Shown here: positions 54,570-64,000 of the stretch, in pieces
Layout: each line of letters opens with the position of its first letter
Numbering within the stretch: position 1 is the stretch's first letter
Assembly (NCBI GenBank): GCA_907164885.2
Contig: OU015490.1
Location: 213,617,844-213,681,843, forward strand
From: Dolomedes plantarius
Lineage: Eukaryota; Arthropoda; Arachnida; Araneae; Dolomedidae
DNA: 64,000 nucleotides
Reading direction: 5' to 3'
Notes under the pieces: generated by a model
Database searches by the model: none
What the model was told of the DNA's origin: nothing
What the model saw: only the letters and a program-made list of their open reading frames with translations
Translations under genes and position numbers: made by a program

Positions 54570-56259
54570 CCATCATACCAACCATGTAATATTAAGTTTT
54601 TGTAAAGGAGATATTTTTACAATCGCACCAGGGAGCAAAAATCGTAGTTTTTATGAATGGTATCATACATACACCATCTTTTTTGTTCTTTTGTTTAATA
54701 ATTGGGCTTTATGAATAAATCCCGTTTGTTTCGTTTCTGAACCATTATTTGTCGGAGCTGGCATTTATATATATATATACATTGCATACATTCTTAGCCA
54801 TTATATAATTTTTTATTGCAATAATATATTTAACATATTTTACTAGTCTTTATATTCATGAGTCTATTTTTTAGTGTTTTTTTCTCAATAAGCACTATTT
54901 ATCTCAATTTCAAGGAAAGCCATTTCATTTGAGGACAGAGATTAAGTGTTTAAGTTCCTTACCTAAGCGGAAAAAAGCACTATTATCTCAGTTAATTGAT
55001 AAAAATTATATTCAGCAATTTCTAATTACCTCTAAATTAAGAATGTTTTTAAATTTCATTTGCATATATCCTGATGCTAATTAATTTACCTTGGTAGAGG
55101 ATAGAATGACATTTTTTTTCTGATTTTAGTATAATCTGCTCTTTAGCTTTTGTTTTAAAAATTGTAAAACCGTAGTTAATAAGATATTCATAGGTAAAGA
55201 GAAATGGACTAAATTTTGTGAATCCTAAATAATCCCCAATTAATGGATATATTACCGTATTCTATCAATTCTTAAATCTTTCATAGTATAAAATTTATTT
55301 TCGAAATAAACAAACTGCAAGTTTTCAATTTGTATACACTAAAATATTTAAATTGCCTCTAATTACTTATTCTATTTATTTTATATAAAAAAAAAGAAAA
55401 TTGATACTTTTCTCAGGATAAGCTAATATTTTATTTCTAATAGATTATGAAGTATGCTTATAAAATTATATTTTAATTATATACAATACCTTCATTATTA
55501 TATATGTAATTGCAACATGTACTTGACGATGAGGGTATTTTAAGTAATTGTTTTTTTTTTCCTACTAAAGACGCAGTACAAAATATAGATATTAAAATTT
55601 CTCGGTGTTAAAAGTAGAAATGTATCAAATGGTACATTTATTCTCATTTTTATAATAATTTGCAATGAATAATTATTATATGTATAATTATAGGAGTACT
55701 TTATAAAATTCTGTAACACATACTTAACACAATTACTGCCATGTAGAGATGTTTCTTATTAAATTCGAGTAAATACACTGAGTTAAACATTACGAGGAAT
55801 TTTCGAACATAAAAAATAATTCAGCTCAATGTACGGGAAAAACATTGGTTAGAAATATCTATAATTTGGGATTTTAGAACATGTTAGCCCTTGTGTATGA
55901 TAAGAAAGAATAAAACTTTTATGCTGCAGCCCGTTAAAAATGGATATGAAGGGAGTGGCACCATACGGTATTGCGTACAACGTACTATCATAAAATTTTA
56001 CGTTAAAAAAAATAATTTTATGTCTGTAATCTGTACTTGTATCAACGCTTGACTCGGAAATAGTACTAAGAAAGACAGTTTTGTAATGCAAAAACGCTTT
56101 CAGTCAAGCTTTGAGAAGGACGGGAACACGCGGAAATTCAAATAAACATTTTGTTTTGCAATCAACGTTAATGGTATATCAGGAGTTCATTTTTCTTGAT
56201 ATTTGGTGATGTAGTATACTCGAATTTCTTTACATAGCTATTTAAAAATTATTGTAAAT
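54570..56259. other. No gene recognised
   Basis: AT-rich; short (TA)n at ~54766-54779. No supported coding frame. Confidence 0.55.
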
Positions 56260-56500
56260 AACTGCCTAACACTCCCTATTAGAAATGAAGCACATTAGAA
56301 ATGAAGATGAAGTGAAGATGAAAAATGAAATAACTCTCTAATGAAACGACTTTCTCTCTCCAAAGCCAATAACCATCAGAGGAGAAAACTGCCTAACACT
56401 CTCTATAGAAAAAATGAAGATAAAGTGAAGATGAAAAATGAAGTCCCTCTCTAATCAAACGACTTTCTCTCCAAAGCTATCAACCATTAATGGAGAAAAC
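56260..56500. repeat. Tandem duplication, two ~120 bp units
   Basis: CTGCCTAACACTC, GAAGTGAAGATGAAAAATGA, AAACGACTTTCTC, CAAAGC and GGAGAAAAC occur twice in order. The first unit also contains an internal GAAATGAAG triplication. Confidence 0.85.
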
Positions 56501-57343
56501 GTCCTACAGAAATGTCTGTCTACAGAAAAAATGATGTCAGTATTTCATTCTCAGCTAAGGAAGAAAACGAATTTGTGTATTTATTCCAAGAAAATGTGAT
56601 TCCCTATAAACCAAATTAACTGTAGGTGTTTAGATGTGGATTATTCTGGCTCAGTTCTTATGAATTCTGGCTTAACACACTTGTCTTACTACACAAATGT
56701 TACAAGACTCTTTGAAAAAACTTTTCTTCTTTCATAAGTTATAATCTTATCACAAAGGGGACTTAAGCAATATTAAATTTGTATAAAATATTTTATTCTT
56801 CCTTTTCTCAATACATTTTGTTAATTTCCTATATGGTAACCACAGTTTTAATATTATGCATAATTTAATTCATGCCAAATTAGATTAAAGAAAAAAACAT
56901 TGATCTCTGACACACATGTGTTTCCATGTCACAAGTTAAATAATTTAATTACACCATATTTTCATACACTATACTTTTAAGAGAAAACTCAAGTGATTTG
57001 CAACATTATATCAACTTTACTTTAATTTATTGGATTGCAATTACTATACGAAGCTAATGCTGGTCATCAGAGCCTAGCCGATCCATCTTCGCTCTTGAGG
57101 CAAGTTTTAAAAATGTCCCTTTAAAAAATTTTAGAGACTCTAAGTAATAAACGTATCTCTATTACTATTAGAATAACGATCATTCCGAAAAAAATATGTC
57201 TTAATTACTAAATATCATTTAATAATAATAAAAAAAACAGAATGTAAAAAGATAAAAAAATTAAATAAATTCGTAATAAAATTTGTTCTGCAGTAAAAAT
57301 AATTACTAAATCATTCTTCGATACTTTATTGTAGCAAATAGAT
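56501..57343. other. No gene recognised
   Basis: AT-rich, no long frame. Confidence 0.5.
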
Positions 57344-57443
57344 TTATTGCATATCTGTAATTAATTGATTTTGATAGTACCTTTTCAATAGAATTATTAC
57401 TAGGTATTTCAATCGCTCTTCGGTTATTTTTCGTACATAACTA

Positions 57444-59004
57444 CACTGCTCAAAAAAATTAGGGGAGCAAGCAAAGAAGTTAAGAAAACCGTGCGATACA
57501 GCCACGTAATGGCATAAAATTGATAGTACACGAGTATCAATGCACAATACAGAAAAAAAGACGTAAAAAAATTTGTAATTAAGCTTTAATTCTTTGAAAA
57601 TATGGAAAAAAAATGAAAAGATGATTTAGGGCAACAATTTGGTTACATGTAAACGATAAAAGTATTGTTTAGAAATGATGCAAGATTTTTAATATGGCGT
57701 GTGGTCTCCTCGAACAGCCAAGACTGCTGCACACCTGTTTTCCATGGATGCAATGATGTTATAGATAAGACTTTAGGAATACTGTTCCACTCCTCAAGAA
57801 GTGAAATCTCCAAGTCTCGGAGAGTAAAAGGAGGCCTTGGTCTCGTAAAATGGTCTCTCCAAAGCAATGCATCGTCCGAGCATGTCCCAAATATGCTCAA
57901 TTGGATTCAGGTCAGGAGAGCACGCTGGCCATTCCATACGCTGTATTGTTTCAGCTTCAAGCATGTGCTCCACAAGACGTGCTGTATGCGGTATGGCATT
58001 ATCATGCTGGAAAACAAAGGAATCTCCAATAGCTGCAGTGTAAAGTATGACATGAGGTCTCAGTATCTCGTCTGCATACCTTCGATCAGTAAAAGTACCA
58101 TTCCGAATGATATGCAGGTCCGTACGTCCACCTATGCTGATTCCACCCCATACCATAAAACCAGCTAGTCTGTATTGTGAACTTTCACGAACGAATGTGG
58201 GGTTATTTCGAGTGCCCTTTTCCCTCCATACCAAAACACGTCAGGTGTCACACTCCAGACTGAATCGGGACTCGTCTGTAAACAGCACTTGGCACCAATC
58301 ATGTTGCTCCCAATCTCGATGTTCAGCAGCCCATCTACTTCGGGCCGCACTGTGGCGTGAGGTCAACGGAATGCAGACCATTGGCCTAAGTGCATAGAGA
58401 CCTCCCTGATGAAGACTATTACGTACTGTTTGGATGGATACCCTTCGTACTGTTTCCAAGAGCAACTGTCTTTGCAGCTGAGGAGCATTGTCTGTTCTGT
58501 TTCGACGAACTGTTAACTTTATATACCGGTCATCAGTTGCTGTAGTGGCGCGTGGCCGACCTTGCCCTGGTCGACGTCTAACATTCCCTGTTTCTTGGAA
58601 TCGACTCCACAGCCTTGCAACGACACTTTTGGCGACTCCAACAGCGTCCGCGACACTACGTTGTGTTCGCCCGAATTCAAGTGTGCCTATAATACCATGC
58701 CATGGATTCCGATAAATCACGTTGTTGAGACATTTTCAAGTCACCTTTTCTCAAAAAGAATAACTGAGCAATCGAATTTCACAGTTAAGGCAGTGAAACA
58801 GACGTTTCTGCAACATCCCGATTTCCGCCTTTATGTTCTTTTTCTGGTTTCTGACGTCATGAACTTTGATTTGCATATGAAGGTTTCTTCTTCTGTTTCC
58901 TTCTAGGCTTTAAATTATGGATGATTTTTTTATGTTACTTATCGTTGTAAGTATTTGCGTAATTTCGTTAAAACCATGTGCTCCCCTAATTGTTTTGAGC
59001 AGTG
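57444..59004 (-). mobile_element. Tc1-like DNA transposon, copy C
   Basis: CACTGCTCAAAAAAATTAGG at the left, its inverse at the right (CCTAATTGTTTTGAGCAGTG), TA on both sides. 1561 bp. It has the least altered termini of the three sister copies. Confidence 0.95.
57689..58733 (-). pseudogene. Tc1-like DD34E transposase (copy C), inactivated
   Basis: ATG at 58733 is followed by SQQRD-type codons. The start region has a small deletion relative to copy B. Both helix-turn-helix motifs are intact (RSVADAVGVAKSVVARLW and SIQTVRNSLHQGG). One TGA replaces an arginine codon after LECDT (near 58240). All three catalytic residues are kept: FTDESRF, FQHDNAIP, SPDLNPIEH, spacing 34. Near 57850 an insertion changes GRRIAARPR-type sequence to GRCIALERPFYE and shifts frame; the tail continues in another frame as FTLRDLEISLLEEWN. 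Confidence 0.9.
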
Positions 59005-60232
59005 TATCTAAAATTTTCAGTTTAGAAAAATTGTGCTCAACAGCTGCTACAGTTTCAGGTAGAGTTAGTAAAATTCTTAGGGCTACATCAATATTTGGAA
59101 ATATGCATTCAAAATTCATGCATACAAAATTTATGCATTCAAAATTTGATAACTTCAGAATAATCGTCTGCTACTGTTGTTTTTTTTAATTGGAATGTAA
59201 AATAAAAGATTTATTTTGAAAATTGCTCCTAAAATTGCCAGATAGCTCGAAATATACGTAACTGCACTTTCCGAGGAGAAATATTTGTCTCAACAAATTT
59301 TGAAGCCGTGTAAAAATCGAGGTTATGGCATTTAAAAAAAAAGGTATTTATAGTATATTAAATTTCAATGGAAAAAATGTATCTGAAAGTAAAAATGAAA
59401 ACATGACCACAAAACGTCATCCTAAGATTGTTCGAACTCAAGTAAATATCAATAAAGAAAAGTCTCTTATTCTAAAACAAAATCCGCCGACTCAAACATC
59501 ATTTGCATTGAAACTAGGAATGTCTTCCGGTACTGTAAGTAAAATCATTCATAACGATTTGAAGTTAAAAAAGATGTTTAAATCTAAAGTTCATCTGCTT
59601 TTTGCCAAAGCATATTACTGAAAGAAAAACAAATCGTAGGAAATTATGCGAATAACACCTAGCTGCTGAAAAATGAAAATTCGTGGTAACACTCGATGAG
59701 ACATTTTTGTATTTAAGTGACTGTAATAAAAAAAGATCAATTTCTATTGCTACGGAGGTGACCGTATGAAATGGCCTCGTATATGTACAGAAAAGTTCCC
59801 AAAGGGATTCATGATAGTTGCAGGATTTTGTAACAACAAGTAAATTAAAAATCCAAAAAGTCTCAAGTAAAGCCACAATTTATTCACTCTATTATCAGCA
59901 GAATATTTTAAAACCAATTTTTGAAGAAATAATTCCAGTATTTTATGGAAAGGACATTGATAAGGTTCAGCTTCATATGCGCAAAGCCTCTAATTAGACT
60001 CTGAAATAACACGGGGTTATGACCTGGTGTTATTAACTACGGCTGAAATCGTATCTCGTACACTGGTTGTAAGTTCGCCAATAGGGCGGTAATTAATTAA
60101 TTACATAGATGGGCACAACTCTCAAGAATGATACTGATTATACATATATACACTTTATTTATACATATCTATATACATTCAAACTTGTAACACTGAGCAT
60201 AACGTTGAAACATTAGTAATGCTAGGATTTTA

Positions 60233-60333
<101 letters not shown>

Positions 60334-60652
60334 TATTATCCAATCACTCTATTTTAAATCATACGATGTCGCCGGCCCTGGCGGGTTAGAGGCAATTATG
60401 TAAAGAGGCGGTATGTGAATTAATATTATACAAAATGCTCACCCATTTGTCGCAGCCGTCTACATCGAATTCACCGATATCGCTGGTCCACAGTAGTACA
60501 CAAAGTTCACACAGTGTTCACAGAGTTCGCGGATACGGTTTGTTCAATGTAGCATCGCGGTGTATCACCGTCCTATTAATCCAGTTCACTCTATTGGGAC
60601 TGAAGAGTTCGGGGTCTTTTTATGTCGAAGATCACTTATGAAGACACCTCGG

Positions 60653-60872
60653 ATGTTGCTCAGCACAGGTACCTTCTCTTACACTATGCGGGTCGGTCAG
60701 CACTGGTGGGCGGTCGTCTGGGTGTCCGAATCGATAGGCACTGATGCTTATACCTTCAAGTAATGTTGCTCAGCACGGGTACCTTCTCTTCCGATATGCG
60801 GGTCGTTCAGCACTGATGGGCGGTCGTCTGGGTGTCCAAATCGCTAGGCGACGGTGCGTATCTCTCTGGTAT
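60653..60872. repeat. Tandem repeat, two 110 bp units
   Basis: ATGTTGCTCAGCAC, GGTACCTTCTCTT, TATGCGGGTCG and GGCGGTCGTCTGGGTGTCC occur twice at identical spacing. A few substitutions. Confidence 0.92.
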
Positions 60873-61911
60873 CGGCTTAAGCTTAACGGTAGTATTGTCT
60901 CTTCTCCCTCGGCACTACGTAGACATCTATGGGCAATCGCTGCTTCTGTTTTCACGTAGCTGATTATTTCTATTTCGCGTCTGGAGCTAACGCTGGTCAA
61001 TCCGTACGTATTATGTAGTTGCGTAGGACCGGCGTCTTTCTTCTAATAGTATAAAGTGGGTCTCTTCTCAGCCCTGTGGCAGCTTATTTTTTGTTGAGTT
61101 TCGTAAATTAGGTCTCTCGTCGGCTCGGTGGCAGCTTAATGTTTTATCATCTTTTTTTCAATGGCGCTCTCTCCACAAATGTCTCATCATCTTGTATATA
61201 TTCTTCTCCAACCTCGTCTCATTGGTTCTCGCGTCCTCGATCCCTATTCTCTCGCCACTCCCTCGTTTATAGAGGGGGCGGGTGAGATTAGCTCTCATAG
61301 GTTATTCTTGCCCCTTGCCTTTCGCAATTACATAAGTTCTGGCGCCGATTGTGTCTGGTAAAACTTCCCATCAGATGGCCCCACCTGCTTGACCTCCGAC
61401 CTCAGATATACGGCCGTTGACAACTTCATTTCTACGTTTTTATGGTACCGTAAATCTGGCGTTATAAAAATGTCGGGACTGTAAATTTGCTTGTCCACGC
61501 TAGCTGGGTGGCCCCTTAACAATTTAGGTTTCTGGTGTTTCCACATTCCGACTCTTTACAGACTCTTAAATAAACTGCCGCTTATTTAGCAAAGAAAGAT
61601 TCATAATCGGGAATAAAATGTATCCCATTTAATGAAATACCTATAAAATTACCTGACGCTTCTCCAAGGTGTTTTGTGCATTCAGTTTTGTGCATTCTGT
61701 TTTGTGCAAAGCGTGCCTTACGAACACGGCATCCAAGAACACTGAACAGACTTTGGAAAACGTCCAAGAGGAATGGTGTAAAATTGACATGACAGTGCTA
61801 AGAAAATGTTTTCTTTCATGGGAAAATTCATGCTAGAACTATTGTCAAGAACCATGGTTATCAGACAGAAGCAAATCGTCTCAAAAATATGGCATTTATA
61901 CATAAAACGTA

Positions 61912-62445
61912 AGTATCAAAATAATTTTTATAAAGTGCGAAGGACCTTCTGTATTTCATTTTCTGCTCATTTTGATGAGAAAACTTGAAGAATCAATAAA
62001 GACGTTTGAATGTAAGAAAAGGATATACACAAAAATACTTTCTTTTTATAAAGATTTTTATTTGTAACATTTTGTCTGGATATGCTGACGCTACAAAATA
62101 TCTTCCTCGTGCCCTTTAATGAAGTTGTGCTGAATCTGAACCAACGTTATCTTTTTTTTCAATTTCCTTGATGTTATTGCTCACTGCAGAAGGATTTCGA
62201 ATATTTTCGTAAATGATTTTTGTTAGATCTAGAAATAACGTATCATTCTATCCTGTTTTAACGCTATTTATTTTACGATTATAAATAAACAGTTTTATAA
62301 ATTTCATCGTGAAGTAATGCTATGAAACATTCAAAAGATATCTATAAATAAATTTATGTACAGTGTTTTAAGAAAAATGTTTGTATTTAACTTATTTTCT
62401 TAAAGGTAAATTTTACATTTTATTTATTTCTCTATATATTCTTGA
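61912..62445. other. No gene recognised
   Basis: AT-rich spacer between the mariner-like relic and the satellite array. Confidence 0.5.
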
Positions 62446-64000
62446 CATTTATTAACTTTTAAAGAATACAAGGATGTGTTACAAGCCTAGGAAAATGTGA
62501 TTTCTCGCTAATTTTCTTAAGATCGTATTAAGATATATTTTAAAAAATAATTTAATATATGTGCTTTTGCAGAATTTCTGTATTACAAATGTTAAAAATA
62601 ATGACCTGCGTAAAAGCCAGGTATATATAAGGAATTTGAATAAGTATCAATATATTCTAGACAACTTTTAATTTTTATAAATATTGGTGATGTGCTAAAA
62701 GTTTGAGGAATTTGCCTTCTCGTTATCTATATAATCATTATCGTATTACGGTATATTTAAAAAAATATTTTTATTAATAAATTTGTGAATAATTCTTCTA
62801 TGTTTAAATATTATAGAATAATGACTTCCTCGGAATCCAGGTAAGGGATTTGAATATGTATTAATATATTTTGGACGCTTTTTAATAAAAAAAAATCCTG
62901 GTGATGTGTATCTAACTGAACAAAATATGCTATCTCATTATCTTTCTATAGAATTCAGCTCACGTTAACATACATTTAAAAAAATAATTTAATAAGTATG
63001 CTTTTGAAAAATTATGTGTAATAAATGTCATAAAATAAGGACAGACGCAAAAGCTAGGTATTTGTAAGGAATTTGGATAAGTATCATTATATTGTAGATA
63101 AATCCTTGTCATATGTTACAAGCTTAAAAAAATCTTATCTCGTTATCTTTCTATATAATTAAACTCGTATTAAGATATATTTAAAAAATAATATAATAAA
63201 TTGACTTGCAAATAATTTCTGATTGTATAAATATTGTAAAAAAATTTATAGAGTATATACTTCACTTCTACCCAGACTTGGGTGCATATAATTTGAAGTG
63301 GCAGTCTATTTGAATTTTGTACAAACACAGTTTGTTCATGAAACAATGTTTATTAAATTCGTTGCACATATGTAATTGGCTTTTACAACAATAAGCATAC
63401 GTACTACTTGTACGGAATATATAAATACAGCTTTCAAGAACAATATATTTTCAATACTCACAACCCAGCAGAGAGTCAAACCAGCAGTACTGCCACGTAA
63501 ACTTTGGGCCTGCTAAGCACTAGCGCGGGATAACACCTTTTCAACCTTAACAACCTTTTTTTATTAATGACGCTGCATGGTATTTATACTAAGCGCGTAT
63601 GCCGAAATTAGCATATCCCAAGCAGCTTCTTTAATTCATTCACTAAAAAGTTCGATTCTTGTGAATCGAATCTTGTGTATACCTTACAAATTACCTAAGC
63701 AAAACCTAGATATGTGTGCGGAATTTCAGTAAGTGTCAAAATATTCTAGACATTTGTTTTCATTTTTAAAGAATCACGGTGATGTGTTACAAACTTAAAA
63801 CTATATGTTATGTCGATAGATTTCTATATAGATTTCTATATAATTAAACTCACATTAAGATACATATTTAAAAATATAAAATAATAAATGGACTTGCGAA
63901 TAATTTCTGTATGAATAAGTATTGTAAAATAACGATCTAATCAAAAGCTAGATACGTGTACGGAATTTGAATAAGTGTCAAAATGTTCTAGGCATTTGTT
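62446..64000. repeat. Satellite array, ~210-230 bp units, running off the window
   Basis: At least five units share GGTGATGTGTTACAA, TCTCGTTATCTTTCTATA, TTAAGATATATTTAAAAA, AATAATTTCTGTAT, AAAGCTAGGTA and GAATTTGAATAAGTATCAA. Unit starts are near 62446, 62670, 62880, 63100 and 63760. A ~440 bp unrelated, GC-richer segment (about 63255-63695) interrupts the array. It contains a TTCGATTC/GAATCGAA hairpin and may be another insertion. Unit divergence is high, so the array is old. Confidence 0.85.

Larger units (their letters stand above)
57344..59119 (-). pseudogene. hAT transposase-type dimerisation domain relic, split by Tc1 copy C
   Basis: The right part (59005-59119, minus) reads ECIFPNIDVALRILLTLP, ETVAAVEHNFSKLKI. 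The left part (57344-57441, minus) reads SYVRKITEERLKYLVIILL and ends ITDMQ, TAA. Together they form the C-terminal dimerisation domain of hAT-family transposases and their domesticated relatives (FPN, L..LP.T.A..E..FS.LK, then R..M...RL..L). The reading frame is continuous across the insertion when one TA is discounted. No N-terminal or catalytic hAT sequence is visible upstream, where TGCATTCAAAATT repeats occur. Most likely a fragment of an old hAT element. Confidence 0.85.

Overview
The window looks like a repeat-saturated, gene-poor stretch of an arthropod genome, most probably an araneomorph spider. The basis is the strong AT bias, the very long (TA)n arrays, and several Tc1/mariner transposase lineages of a kind I associate with spider genomes. 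The species cannot be fixed from sequence alone. I see no convincing complete host gene, no rRNA or tRNA gene and no CRISPR array. Nearly every recognisable coding segment belongs to a transposable element, and almost all of those are broken.

Layout, left to right. 1-1244 is an element with ~330 bp terminal inverted repeats and a 127-codon ORF. A 670 bp (TA)n block follows, then a ~175 bp tandem satellite carrying a 253 bp solo LTR with a perfect 5 bp target duplication. A dead Tc1 element lies at 6.8-8.3 kb, and a pogo/Tigger-like MITE sits inside (TA)n at 9.5 kb. Two decayed piggyBac relics follow: at 11.3-12.7 kb most of a decayed reading frame and at 19.0-20.7 kb an N-terminal half. Between and around them are old tandem and dispersed duplications.

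23.9-31.6 kb is the best-preserved unit: a 7.7 kb Ty3/Gypsy-type LTR retrotransposon on the minus strand, inserted in (TA)n. It has 498 bp LTRs that differ at 8 sites, an intact gag, and pol in the same frame behind a single TGA but broken by several frameshifts. To its right come a MITE, a tandem duplication split by a second Tc1 copy, and a pair of Helitron-like units, one of which carries a nested Helitron with exact A|T borders. A ~290 bp inverted repeat encloses these units. Next is a tRNA-derived SINE with an 8 bp target duplication.

39-44 kb holds relics of mariner-type elements with ACAGGGTGTC ends, a ~780 bp tandem duplication containing a conserved exon-like frame, and a Gypsy fragment enclosed by inverted LTR sequence. 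45-54 kb carries a DD36E Tc1-like relic, other Tc1 relics, a second mariner-type element with ~170 bp terminal repeats, nested palindromes, a piggyBac-type MITE and a SINE relic. 57-62 kb holds two clear nested insertions: a Tc1 copy cut into an hAT dimerisation domain, and an unclassified GC-richer element cut into a mariner-like relic. The window ends in a ~220 bp satellite array.

The dominant theme is nesting. Many elements from unrelated families end directly against (TA)n tracts, either because those tracts attract insertions or because duplicated TA/TATA target sites seed new tracts. No gene set here forms a host pathway.
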